Assembly (NCBI GenBank): GCA_023451825.1
Contig: JAEXYA010000003.1
Span: forward strand, 1 to 64,000
Origin: Pseudomonadota bacterium
GTDB taxonomy: Bacteria > Pseudomonadota > Alphaproteobacteria > Rhizobiales > Xanthobacteraceae
Reading direction: 5' to 3'
Length of the DNA: 64,000 nucleotides
A model generated the notes under the pieces. The model did no database searches. It was not told where the DNA came from and saw nothing but the letters and a program-made list of their open reading frames with translations. Below are positions 16,190-25,367 of this stretch, piece by piece. The first letter of the stretch is position 1. Each line of letters begins with the position of its first letter. Made by a program: the position numbers and the translations under genes.

Positions 16190-16513
16190 GAGGCCGAAAT
16201 CCTTGACGAATGGATCGCCGAGGGCCGCAAGGTCCCGGCGGCTTACCTTGAACGCCCCGACCTCGATCCCAGTCTCGAATTCATATGGGATGCCTTCATG
16301 ATCCTTTCGTCAGACCGGTCGCTCGGGATGACTGAAGGTCCAATCCCGTTCGCTTCCGTCGAGAGATACGCCACCCGATACGGCATTCACGACCTCGAAG
16401 CTTTTGACGACTTCCAGGCGATGATCGCTGCTATGGATCGTGAGTATCTAAAGATCCGCTCGCGCCAGGCAGCGGAGAATATTCCCGACACCAACAGAAA
16501 CAGTCCCCTCTGA
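16151..16513 (+). CDS. Tail assembly chaperone T extension, made by -1 frameshift
   Basis: This frame has no good own start before 16298 but is open from 16142. After slippage the fusion continues LRDCLGWQLAWGSEAEILDE, then VPAAYLERPDLDPSLEFIWD, SSDRSLGMTEGPIPFASVER and YATRYGIHDLEAFDDFQAMI, about 120 residues. In lambda the T part of gpGT brings the tape measure complex to the tail tube protein. The reading of 16298-16513 as a separate 71-aa gene would leave its conserved upstream part unexplained. The stop is followed at once by the tape measure ATG. Confidence 0.8.
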   Translation, partial: LRDCLGWQLAWGSEAEILDEWIAEGRKVPAAYLERPDLDPSLEFIWDAFMILSSDRSLGMTEGPIPFASVERYATRYGIHDLEAFDDFQAMIAAMDREYLKIRSRQAAENIPDTNRNSPL

Positions 16514-19500
16514 ATGGCCTCCATCGAAGCAATCCGGCGCCTGCGCGTGCAGGCAACTTCTGAAGGTACTGATCAAGTGGCTGCGAACCTGAACAAGGTC
16601 GCAGACGCTCAGCAGCGCGTGTCGCGCACGTCTGACGAGACAGCGCGTGTCACCGAGACATCGGCGCGTCGTCAGATCTCGGCGGCGGGTGCTTATGACC
16701 GGCTGCTCCGTAGCGTCGATGAAAGCCATCGCACGCAGCAGAGATTTGCGGCGGGTCAAACCGTCATCGAGCGCGCATTCCAGCAGGGGGTCATCGACAC
16801 GCAGCAGTACGCCCGATCGCTGCAGATGCTGGCTGATAAATATGGACTTGTCTCGCTGGCTGCTCAGCGGCAGGCTGTAGAAGCGGAGCGTGCAGCAGCG
16901 GTGCAGCGGCGCGTCAATGCTATTACAGGTGTGTCGGGAGGCTCCGACAACGCTGCTCGAGCAGCCGATGTTGTCGCATACGGCAAGCAGCTCGACGACC
17001 TGCGGGCCAAGTACAATCCACTCTTTGCCGCTGGCCGACAGTACAAGGACACGCTCGCAGAAATCAACATGGCCGCGAAAGTCGGCGCTCTCTCTGAATC
17101 CGAGCGGGCTGTCGCCGTGCAGCAGACAAAAACTGCGTTTGTACAGCAGGTAGGTTCGATCAAGAACACGTCCGCAGCGACTGGCGAAATGACTAAGCAA
17201 GCTGGCCTAGCGAGCCATGAGCTTGTCAATCTAAGCCGCCAGGTACAGGATGTCGGGACAATGCTGGCGATGGGCGCCAGCCCGATGCAGGTCTTCACCA
17301 GCCAGGCGGCGCAGGTATTCGACATCTTCTCGTCGTCGAAGGGGACATTGACCGGCTTTTTCGCGCAGCTGACCAGTGGCGCTGCTGCGTTTGCGACGTC
17401 TTCGATAGGGGCGTTTACGGCTGTTGGCGCTGTCGTTGCCGGCGGCGTTGCCGCACTCGTCGGTTATCGCAATGAGCAAGAGAAGATTCAGATCTCTCTT
17501 ATGGGGGTCGGGCGGGCGTCTGGCACCACGGCCGAGCGTTTGAGGGAAGTCGGTAGGGCCGCCGCGTCTTGGTCTGGTCTGTCGACCTCTGAGGCGACGG
17601 AATTCGCGACAGCACTCGCCGCCACTGGTCGGGTCGCGCAAGAAAATCTGCTGCCAGCGACCCAGAACGCGAAGAATCTCGCTAAAGTTCTAGGCACCGA
17701 TCTTGCGGGTGCCGCGCAGGCTATGGGGCAGGCGTTGTCTGGCAATCTGGAGCCGATCAATGCTCGGCTGGGCGCCTTCAGCGTTGCCATGAAAGAGCAG
17801 ATTACGCTGTTGATGGCGCAGGGCCGGGAAGCTCAGGCGCAGGTGCTTATCAATAGGCAGGTTGCGGAAGCGACCAAGGCTGCTTCGGACGCCACCGGTG
17901 GATGGTCTAGGGCCTGGACCGTGCTGGGCAATGCTGCATCGGAGGCGTGGCGTGCGATTGGGCGCGGCGCCGACCAACTGATTGGCACCGCCTCGCTGGA
18001 AGATCAGTATCGAGGAGCGGTTAGCGAGTTGGAGAAGCTGATCAGGAAGCGGGAGGAACTGCAAAAGCAGGATCGGTCCTGGATGACAAGCGATCAGCGC
18101 GAACGTGTGAATTCGGTGTATCGTCTGCCGTCCGGAGCAGCTGCTGATGACGTGAATCGCAAGAACCTCGAGGTTATCAACGATCTGATTGCAAAAGGTG
18201 AGGTGAACACAAGGAAGCTCAAAGATGCGATGGATGCGGTCAAGGCGTCGTCGGACGCTGTGAAGGCCAATATGCAATCTGTTGCTGACCAGTCACTTCG
18301 GGCAACGCTATCTCCTGAGATAGGCGCGCGGCAGGCTTTAGCTGTGCAAACTGCCGGTGCCAGCGCCCTCGCAAGAGACCCGCAGCGGCAGGCTGCGCTT
18401 GGTATGACGCAGGCGCAAGCGGATGAGCAGCTCAAGCGCGCCAAAGGCGTAGAGGAAGGCTATCGGACTTCGGCCCAGAGGATAGCCGAGAGCTTTGAGC
18501 TTGCGAACAAGGCGACCACCGCCTTTAGCCCCAAGCAGCGGGCCGAACTTGCGCAGCTCGAAACTGCCGCGCGCTTACGAGACGATCCGTCGATGTCTCC
18601 AGAAGATAAGCGTGCTGCGGCACAGCAGGCATACAACACCTCTTTGAAGCAAGGGAACGTCGCACTCTCCAAAGCCGCGCGTGCTCGGGCGTTGTACGCT
18701 CAGCAAAGTGTTCAGTCAGCGCAGCTTGAAATCGACATGATCGGTAAGACGATCGGTCAGCAGGCTGAAATGCGCGCGAATCTCCAAGCGCGTCAGACCT
18801 TGGAACAGCAAGCGTCGCAGAGCCGCACCGCATTTGACGAGGCTGAGTACAAGCGCCTGCAACTGATCAATGCTGAATACGGCAAGCGTATGCAGGCCGC
18901 GGCCCAAGCGGCGGTCAACGATAACATCGGTTTCGGTCGCCAGACGGCATTGCTATCGCAGGAAGATGTTGCCATCGCGCAACAGCTTCGCGGCATTTAT
19001 CCGGACGTCGCGACCGCGCTCGGAAGTGTCGAGGCTCAAGGTATTCGCACGGCCGAGGCGCTTCACGGGATTTCCTCGACGATGTCCTCCACGATGACGA
19101 CCGGCTTCGCCGACATGATCGACGGCACGAAGCCTGTCGGACAAGCCTTCGGTGACATGAGCAAGGCGATCATTCGGGCGCTGAACGAGGCCATCATAAA
19201 AATGATGGTTGTGGCACCGATAATGCGCGGACTGCAGAACCTGGCGGGCGGATTTCTCGGCATGCCGTCCGCGGGAACGGGCCTTTCGCTAACGGGGACG
19301 GGCGGTCTGTACGCCGACGGTGGTTACACCGGGCCCGGCGGCGTTCATCAGCCGGCAGGTGTGGTCCACCGGGGCGAGGTCGTGTGGTCGCAGCGTGACG
19401 TGGCTCGGGCTGGTGGCGTCGCCGCAGTCGAGGCGATGCGTCTCGGTCAACGCGGATATGCCGACGGCGGCGCGGTCGTTCCTTTTCCGACACCGGCTTC

Positions 19501-19714
19501 GCGGGGTGGAGGGCGCCAGGCGGTCACGGTCAATGTTCACAATGCGCCGGCAGGGACGGCCGCATCGTCAACCGTGTCGCAAGACGGAAATGGTATTTCC
19601 ATTGACGTAATGCTGAAGGACGCTGTGACGGGGATCGTTCGTGAAGATGCATTGAAGAATGGACCGATCTCAAAGGCTATGGCGGCTCGTCAAGCAGGTT
19701 TTAACGGGGGCTGA
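16514..19714 (+). CDS. Tail tape measure protein
   Basis: The 1066-aa protein is mostly helical and rich in Ala, Gln and Arg, with heptad-like coiled coils from residue 1 to 250 and 500 to 850. A hydrophobic stretch around residues 275-315 (AFTAVGAVVAGGVAALVGYR) fits the membrane-penetrating part. The C-terminus has GLYADGGYTGPGGVHQPAGV and HRGEVVWSQRDVARAGGVAA, a hallmark of siphovirus tape measures. Its length predicts a tail near 150 nm by the usual 0.15 nm per residue rule. It is the longest gene after the tail tip and follows the chaperone pair directly. Confidence 0.93.
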   Translation: MASIEAIRRLRVQATSEGTDQVAANLNKVADAQQRVSRTSDETARVTETSARRQISAAGAYDRLLRSVDESHRTQQRFAAGQTVIERAFQQGVIDTQQYARSLQMLADKYGLVSLAAQRQAVEAERAAAVQRRVNAITGVSGGSDNAARAADVVAYGKQLDDLRAKYNPLFAAGRQYKDTLAEINMAAKVGALSESERAVAVQQTKTAFVQQVGSIKNTSAATGEMTKQAGLASHELVNLSRQVQDVGTMLAMGASPMQVFTSQAAQVFDIFSSSKGTLTGFFAQLTSGAAAFATSSIGAFTAVGAVVAGGVAALVGYRNEQEKIQISLMGVGRASGTTAERLREVGRAAASWSGLSTSEATEFATALAATGRVAQENLLPATQNAKNLAKVLGTDLAGAAQAMGQALSGNLEPINARLGAFSVAMKEQITLLMAQGREAQAQVLINRQVAEATKAASDATGGWSRAWTVLGNAASEAWRAIGRGADQLIGTASLEDQYRGAVSELEKLIRKREELQKQDRSWMTSDQRERVNSVYRLPSGAAADDVNRKNLEVINDLIAKGEVNTRKLKDAMDAVKASSDAVKANMQSVADQSLRATLSPEIGARQALAVQTAGASALARDPQRQAALGMTQAQADEQLKRAKGVEEGYRTSAQRIAESFELANKATTAFSPKQRAELAQLETAARLRDDPSMSPEDKRAAAQQAYNTSLKQGNVALSKAARARALYAQQSVQSAQLEIDMIGKTIGQQAEMRANLQARQTLEQQASQSRTAFDEAEYKRLQLINAEYGKRMQAAAQAAVNDNIGFGRQTALLSQEDVAIAQQLRGIYPDVATALGSVEAQGIRTAEALHGISSTMSSTMTTGFADMIDGTKPVGQAFGDMSKAIIRALNEAIIKMMVVAPIMRGLQNLAGGFLGMPSAGTGLSLTGTGGLYADGGYTGPGGVHQPAGVVHRGEVVWSQRDVARAGGVAAVEAMRLGQRGYADGGAVVPFPTPASRGGGRQAVTVNVHNAPAGTAASSTVSQDGNGISIDVMLKDAVTGIVREDALKNGPISKAMAARQAGFNGG

Positions 19715-19716
19715 CG

Positions 19717-20085
19717 ATGGCAATTCCAGCATGGCCATCGGGAGTTCCTTACGTCACTCTCAAGGATGGTTTTGACAACAAGCCGTTCCTGGCGCCGATC
19801 AAAACCGAGATGGAAGGCGGCAACGTTCGACTGCGTCGACGCCCCGGCGACAATGTCGCGATCATTCAGCAAACGGTCGTCATGGACCGCGCTGCCTACG
19901 AAACTCTCAAGGCGTGGGGGGTAGCGACCATCGGCGGCTGGACGGGGCGCTTCACGATGCCGGTGTGGCTGGGATCGGCTTATGTAACGAAAGTCTGTCA
20001 ATTCGCGGATGGAGCGCCGAGGCCGATGGAGTATTCGGTCGCTGACATTGCTGCTGTCATGCAGCTACGTGTGTATGACGCCTGA
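19717..20085 (+). CDS. Distal minor tail protein, 122 aa
   Basis: MAIPAWPSGVPYVTLKDGFD opens a compact protein with RRRPGDNVAIIQQTVVMDRA and ends with QLRVYDA. Position between tape measure and a DUF1833 protein corresponds to lambda M, so it probably joins the tail tube to the tip complex. The stop overlaps the next ATG (TGATG). Confidence 0.68.
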   Translation: MAIPAWPSGVPYVTLKDGFDNKPFLAPIKTEMEGGNVRLRRRPGDNVAIIQQTVVMDRAAYETLKAWGVATIGGWTGRFTMPVWLGSAYVTKVCQFADGAPRPMEYSVADIAAVMQLRVYDA

Positions 20086-20609
20086 TGCCAACTCAGAACG
20101 AAGCCCTTCTCGAAGCGTACGCTTCATGTCCACCGTCGCAGAAGATCTACGATACGCTCGAGATCAATCACGTCTCATTCGCCGAGCCCGCTTACATTGT
20201 CGCCAATGTCGGCGACGACATGGAGTTCGGCATCGAGATCGGTGCTTCGGTGAATAGCGGCCAGATGGTCAACTTTCAGGCCTGCCCGCTGTCCGCGCCG
20301 TGGCCAGAGCAGCGCGAGGGGCAGCCGCCATCGGCTACGGTTGAGATTGACAACGTCACCCGTGAGTTAGTGCCGAAGATCCGGGCGGCGCTGGCATATC
20401 GCGCCGACATCATCGTCGCCTTTCGCCAGTACACAGATTCCGATCTGACCGAGCCGGCTTTCGGACCGGTCGAGTACCTGCTTCGCGAAGTGGCTATGAC
20501 CGGCACAAAGCTGTCCGGCCGGGTGATGGTGCGCAACCTGCAAAACGCTCGTTTCCCGCGGCGTGACAAGAACTACAATTACCGAGATTTTCCGAGCCTG
20601 TTGCCGTGA
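20085..20609 (+). CDS. Distal tail protein (DUF1833-like, lambda L-like position)
   Basis: The 174-aa protein contains LEAYASCPPSQKIYDTLEIN, ATVEIDNVTRELVPKIRAAL and FGPVEYLLREVAMTGTKLSG, the layout of DUF1833 phage proteins. It ends RRDKNYNYRDFPSL, a Tyr/Phe-rich end shared by the family. It is translationally coupled on both sides (TGATG and GTGA) and most likely forms part of the tail-tip hub. Confidence 0.75.
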   Translation: MPTQNEALLEAYASCPPSQKIYDTLEINHVSFAEPAYIVANVGDDMEFGIEIGASVNSGQMVNFQACPLSAPWPEQREGQPPSATVEIDNVTRELVPKIRAALAYRADIIVAFRQYTDSDLTEPAFGPVEYLLREVAMTGTKLSGRVMVRNLQNARFPRRDKNYNYRDFPSLLP

Positions 20610-21016
20610 CCCGAGCTGACTTTTTGGCGCCGCTAATCGGCCAGCCCTGGGCATGGCAGTCCCGTAATTGCTGGGAATTCGCCGTTCATATTCAGCGTGA
20701 GCTGTTCGGGCGCGATCTGCCCTCAGTGACAGTGCCCGACTATCCGAAATGGAGGTGGATGGTGACTGAGGTGGGGCATCATCCGGAGCGCCAAAACTGG
20801 GCGCCCGTGGCCGCTGGTCCGCACGGACTCGTTCAAGCCGCCGACGGCGCTCTCTGCCTAATGGGGCGCTTTAGTGGACCTGGCCATATTGGCGTGTGGC
20901 TGGCTGACCAGCAAAAGGTCATCCATTGCGATCGGAACCGCGGTGTCTGTCTAGAAGACGACTTGGCCTTAAAGCAGCAGGGCTGGGTTCAAAGAACATA
21001 CTTCGAGCCGAAATAA
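20606..21016 (+). CDS. Tail-tip NlpC/P60-like cysteine peptidase
   Basis: The 136-aa protein has QSRNCWEFAVHIQRELFG, with the catalytic Cys in a helix N-terminus, and FSGPGHIGVWLADQQKVIHC, with the catalytic His in a beta strand. This is the lambda K-like peptidase placed before the tip protein; it is thought to cut peptidoglycan during DNA entry. It starts with GTG overlapping the previous stop (GTGA). Confidence 0.82.
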   Translation: MTRADFLAPLIGQPWAWQSRNCWEFAVHIQRELFGRDLPSVTVPDYPKWRWMVTEVGHHPERQNWAPVAAGPHGLVQAADGALCLMGRFSGPGHIGVWLADQQKVIHCDRNRGVCLEDDLALKQQGWVQRTYFEPK

Positions 21017-21022
21017 CATCAC

Positions 21023-24000
21023 ATGCACGCACCCATCCATAAGCTGCCGGCTCTGCCGTCGCCGCAGCGCTCCCGGTCGCGCCATGAGCGTCGCCGCGCC
21101 GATCGCGCGCCGGTGTTACATGTCGTCATGCCGGGCGTTGAAGTCGCTCGCCATACGCCTCGTGCAAATGAGACGGTGGCCGCGTTTCTTCGCCGAACGG
21201 GTATGGCGAAGCGCGACCGTCGATACGGATGGCAATTCGCCCATGGACTGCCGACGGTGCTGGAGGTTAATGGCGAGCCGGTGCTGCGAAAGCGATGGGC
21301 TTCGACCCGCATCGCAGCGAATGACAACGTCCGCTTCGTCTCCTATCCGCTCGGGGGGCAGGGCGGTAACGCGAAGCAGGTCATTGGTCTGGTAGCGCTT
21401 GTGGCTATCACCGCGTTCGCAGCCTGGGCCCCTGCTGCACTTTTCGGCATGACCGCCGGCTCATTCGGGGCGCTGGCGACGACGGCGGCCATCGGCATGG
21501 GGGGCGCGCTGCTGGTCAACGCGCTTGTGGGACCGAAGGCCGGCGCAACAAATGATCCCGCAGCCAAGCAGGATCAGATCTATACGGTCCAGGCACAAGG
21601 CAATGTTGCCAAGCTCGGCCAGCCGCTGCCGGTTCGCTACGGCCGGTTGAAGCGATATCCGGACTTCGCCGCTACGCCCTGGGGCGAGTTTGTCGGAAAC
21701 GACCAATATCTCAACATCCTGCTCAGCATGGGCATGGGTTCATTCGAGCACGAAGCGATCTATATCTCCGACAGTCTGATGTGGACGCCCGGCACTGGTG
21801 TTCTGCCGGCATTCTCTAGCGCTCAGGTCGCTTTCTACGAGGCTGGCCAGAATATCGATCTGTTTCCGATTAATGTGTCCCAGTCGGATGAAGTGAATGG
21901 CCAGCAACTCCCGCATGGCACCGGGTGGGAAGGGTTTCCAGGATCCTTCACGCCGGGGGCTTGGGTTGGTGGGTTCATTGCCAACCCGGCGGGCACAATC
22001 GCAACGCACATTGCGATCGACTTCGTGTTTCCCGCCGGCTGCTTCTCAACCCCGGAAAATGGCAACGAAACAACGGCCATCCAGGCTGGTCTCGATGCAG
22101 AATATCGGATGGTCAACGATGCCGGCTTGCCGATCACCGACTGGCAGCTGCTGCATCAGTTCCGGAGGTCGTACGGCAGCCGCTCGCCGATCCGGGATGG
22201 TTTCAAGGTTGAGGTCCCGTGGGGGCGACACGAGGTCCGGCTGCGCCGTTTCAATGACGTGCCTCCCGATAATCGCGGCGCATCGGAAATGGTGTGGGCC
22301 AGCCTGCGCGCGTTTCTCCAAGGCGATGCGGCCTTCGACGACGTTGCGACGATCGCGATCCGGATCAAGGCGTCGGAATCGACGCAGGGCTCTTACAAAT
22401 TCGGCGTGCTCGGAACGCGAAAGATCCCAGTCTGGCATTCCGACCTCGGCGCCTTTGTCACTGAGCCCTCTCGCAACAACGGTTGGGCGTTCCTCGATGC
22501 CGTGACGAACCCGCAGTATGGCTCCGGGCACCCGATATCAAAGGCGGACTTCAACGCCATCGTAAACTTCGCAGCTGGTTGCGCGAGCCGCGGCGACACC
22601 TTCGACTATGACTTCGCGTCGGCGGTGGCCGTTCCGGAAGCCTTTGACAAAATCTTGGCGCCGGCGCGTGCAAAGCACTTCTGGCTCGGCGACACGGTGT
22701 CGATCGTGCGCGACGAATGGCGCGATGTTCCGTCGATGCTGCTCACCGATCGAGAGATCGTCCGCGATTCGACGCAGGTAACATTCACGATGCTCGGGGA
22801 AGACGACCCCGACGCGGTTATCGTCGAGTATCTCGACCAGACGACGTGGCAGATCGCTTCGGTTCAGTATCCGCCCGACAGCGAAATCTTCACCGCGACC
22901 AATGCCGAGGTGAAGCGTATCGACGGCATAGTGTCCCGAGACCATGCCTATCGTGAATGCGCGTTCTACTATCTGCAATCCATCTATCGCCGCGAGAACG
23001 TTCAGGTCGGTGTCGAATATGAAGGCCGCGCGCTCACCTTCGGTCAGACGCTGCGTATCCAGTCCGAACTCCCGATGTCATACGGACAGGGCGGAGCGGT
23101 GGTCAATCGATCACTCAATGCGCTCACGCTCAACCCGGCACCTTCGTGGTCGGACACCGGGCCATATTTCATTCGGCTGCGTCGGCCGAACGGGCGGTGG
23201 TTCGGACCGGTCACCGTCACGCGCGGCGGCTCGGATGCCGTCGCTAACCTGAACAGCGGCGACCTTGCGGCAGTTGAGGCCGCGCAGGGCATCACCCTAG
23301 CCAATGTCCTGCTGAGGGACGACGGCGGCGAGTATCCGTCCTATGAGCTCGGCACAGCCGAGAACCAGTCTCGTGTGGTGAAGCTGCTCAGCGGTGTTCC
23401 GAATGGCAACACCTGCACGCTGACTCTGGTCGTCGATGACATCCGGGTCCACACGACGGATCTCGGCTCGCCGCCGATCATCCCGCCGGGCCAATTCCCG
23501 GTTAATCAGAGCATGCCTCTCATCGTGGGACTGAATGCCAAGGTGGAGCAGGGCAGCCTTGAGCCAATTCTGAGTGCGAGCTGGTTCCCGTCGCCCGGCG
23601 CTGTCTACTACATCGCTGATGTCAGCTACGACTCCGGCGGCTTGTGGACGCAGGTTTACGAGGGGCAGGACAACAAGTTCAACTCCGTGGTCCCGCTCGG
23701 CGCGCTAACGTTGCGTGTTCAGGCTGTCACCATGTTGATGCGCGGGCCTTACTCGTCCGTGGATCTGGAGGCACCAACGATATCGCTGCCGCCGGAGAGC
23801 GTGTCTTACAACTCGCTCGACGCAGGCATCAAATATCTGGTGACCGAGACCTTCAGTCAGGTCTCCGGAAATCTAAGCGAGCTAGAGCAGCGATTGTCTC
23901 GCATTATTGCTCAAGCGGCTGCGCGTGCGCCGCTGGATAAACAGGAGCTGAGAACACAGCTAACTGCGACCGCGGGAAAGGCGCTGGCCCAGATCGACGA

Positions 24001-24919
24001 AATCCGAACGGTGGCGGTAGATGCAGAAGCGGCCGTGGCCGAACTGGAAACATCTGTCGCCGCCCAATTCGATACCATGAACGCGACTGTCACCCAGCAC
24101 ACGACGGCAATCGCGACGCTCGATGGTTATGCCGCTGGAACATGGGGAGTGGCGATTGACGTCAACGGCAATGTCACGGGAATCGTGCTTGCCAATGACT
24201 CAGAAAACTTCTCCGTGTTCTCGGTCACTGCCAATAACTTCCGGGTGGCATTCCCCGGCGTGACCGGTGGCTCGGCGATCCCGGTGTTCCAGATATCGAA
24301 CGTCGGTGGTGTTCCGAAGATCGTCTTCCGCGGTGACATGATTGGCGACGGTTCGATCCTCACCCAGAACATCGCCGCAGGGGCCATCACGACTATCAAG
24401 CTGGATGCGCAGGCCGTCACTGCAGCCAAAATTGCTACGGGGACTATCACATCGGATTCGGGAGTCATTGGTGCGCTCGGCGTCAAGTCGCTCAGCATCG
24501 GGGACAATGCCGTCACGGTTCCTGTCATCCACACCACGCCTCGGTCGTCGTCGGCCGGGACGCACATAACGCTGACCGGCGACCCGCAGGTCGTCGAGTC
24601 CGTGAGCATGACAATCAACACGTCAGGACTGGCCGGAAAGCCGATCACGGTGCTCTTCAACTATGTGGGCGCGCAGTTCATCTTCAACGCTGAAGTTAAG
24701 TCGGACATCTATCTCCGCGTGAACGGAGGCTCTTGGAGTTCGTCTCTCCAGTACGTCACCACGGACAAGATGGCTGGCGTCTCGCTAATCGGCGCCGTCA
24801 CGTTCACGGCGACCGGCGGAAACGATGTGGTGGAATCAAAAGTCGAGTCCTTTCAAGTTGGCCCAGGGTCTTCACAGGCCTTGACGACCAGCATGTGGGG
24901 AATTGCGGGGAAGAGATGA
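21023..24919 (+). CDS. Central tail-tip / host specificity protein (lambda J-like)
   Basis: The 1298-aa protein begins with about 105 residues that look like the ubiquitin-like tail assembly protein I (VLHVVMPGVEVARHTPRANE). A hydrophobic Ala/Gly region near residues 115-175 and the conserved tip fold follow (QGNVAKLGQPLPVRYGRLKR, QYLNILLSMGMGSFEHEAIY). Near residue 830-900 an Fn3-like domain is seen, then a coiled coil (SGNLSELEQRLSRIIAQAAA) and a beta-rich C-terminus that probably contacts the host receptor. The I-J fusion is a notable but known arrangement. It overlaps the next gene by 4 bases. Confidence 0.9.
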   Translation: MHAPIHKLPALPSPQRSRSRHERRRADRAPVLHVVMPGVEVARHTPRANETVAAFLRRTGMAKRDRRYGWQFAHGLPTVLEVNGEPVLRKRWASTRIAANDNVRFVSYPLGGQGGNAKQVIGLVALVAITAFAAWAPAALFGMTAGSFGALATTAAIGMGGALLVNALVGPKAGATNDPAAKQDQIYTVQAQGNVAKLGQPLPVRYGRLKRYPDFAATPWGEFVGNDQYLNILLSMGMGSFEHEAIYISDSLMWTPGTGVLPAFSSAQVAFYEAGQNIDLFPINVSQSDEVNGQQLPHGTGWEGFPGSFTPGAWVGGFIANPAGTIATHIAIDFVFPAGCFSTPENGNETTAIQAGLDAEYRMVNDAGLPITDWQLLHQFRRSYGSRSPIRDGFKVEVPWGRHEVRLRRFNDVPPDNRGASEMVWASLRAFLQGDAAFDDVATIAIRIKASESTQGSYKFGVLGTRKIPVWHSDLGAFVTEPSRNNGWAFLDAVTNPQYGSGHPISKADFNAIVNFAAGCASRGDTFDYDFASAVAVPEAFDKILAPARAKHFWLGDTVSIVRDEWRDVPSMLLTDREIVRDSTQVTFTMLGEDDPDAVIVEYLDQTTWQIASVQYPPDSEIFTATNAEVKRIDGIVSRDHAYRECAFYYLQSIYRRENVQVGVEYEGRALTFGQTLRIQSELPMSYGQGGAVVNRSLNALTLNPAPSWSDTGPYFIRLRRPNGRWFGPVTVTRGGSDAVANLNSGDLAAVEAAQGITLANVLLRDDGGEYPSYELGTAENQSRVVKLLSGVPNGNTCTLTLVVDDIRVHTTDLGSPPIIPPGQFPVNQSMPLIVGLNAKVEQGSLEPILSASWFPSPGAVYYIADVSYDSGGLWTQVYEGQDNKFNSVVPLGALTLRVQAVTMLMRGPYSSVDLEAPTISLPPESVSYNSLDAGIKYLVTETFSQVSGNLSELEQRLSRIIAQAAARAPLDKQELRTQLTATAGKALAQIDEIRTVAVDAEAAVAELETSVAAQFDTMNATVTQHTTAIATLDGYAAGTWGVAIDVNGNVTGIVLANDSENFSVFSVTANNFRVAFPGVTGGSAIPVFQISNVGGVPKIVFRGDMIGDGSILTQNIAAGAITTIKLDAQAVTAAKIATGTITSDSGVIGALGVKSLSIGDNAVTVPVIHTTPRSSSAGTHITLTGDPQVVESVSMTINTSGLAGKPITVLFNYVGAQFIFNAEVKSDIYLRVNGGSWSSSLQYVTTDKMAGVSLIGAVTFTATGGNDVVESKVESFQVGPGSSQALTTSMWGIAGKR

Positions 24920-25359
24920 ACGTTTTTTATCTCGAGTATCGTCTTGCTGATGGCGAAATTGTTGGCTTCGGCAACGCGTTCCGCGACGGGCTTCCGCTGA
25001 CCATCGCGCTGGCCGTAGAAGTGATCGACGACGGCCTTGCGCCCGACGTAGACCCTGCGCGGGACAAGATTGACCTCGCAACAGGGCAACGCGTGCGAAA
25101 ATCGGACGATGAGCGCGCTCGCTCGCTGCGGCCTCATGCAATCGAGGTCGCCTACCAGATCGCATCCGAGTTGAATGCGACCGATCAATATATGGTCTTA
25201 GACCGGCCAATCGCGGACTCCGTCCGGGCATCGTGGGCGACATATCGTCAGGCGCTTCGCGATCTCTCCAATCTTGGTGGGCCTGTTGAAATCATCACTG
25301 CTTGGCCCACCCGACCTGATGGCGCTGACGCCATTTCACATCTCCGCTCTCGCATCTAG
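24916..25359 (+). CDS. Phage tail fibre assembly chaperone-like protein
   Basis: The 147-aa protein starts MNVFYLEYRLADGEIVGFGN, has a variable acidic centre, and ends with RASWATYRQALRDLSNLGGP and AWPTRPDG. The W..YRQALRDL...WP.P signature belongs to phage tail assembly chaperones (Phage_tail_APC-like), which help fibres fold. It lies between the tail-tip gene and the fibre gene. ATG 24916 overlaps the previous stop. Confidence 0.8.
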   Translation: MNVFYLEYRLADGEIVGFGNAFRDGLPLTIALAVEVIDDGLAPDVDPARDKIDLATGQRVRKSDDERARSLRPHAIEVAYQIASELNATDQYMVLDRPIADSVRASWATYRQALRDLSNLGGPVEIITAWPTRPDGADAISHLRSRI

Positions 25360-25367
25360 GGGCAACG

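Noticed and set aside
16298..16513. Independent 71-aa gene before the tape measure
   Set aside because: The same frame is open back to 16142 with conserved-looking sequence and joins the preceding gene through a slippery site, so it is the end of a frameshift product.
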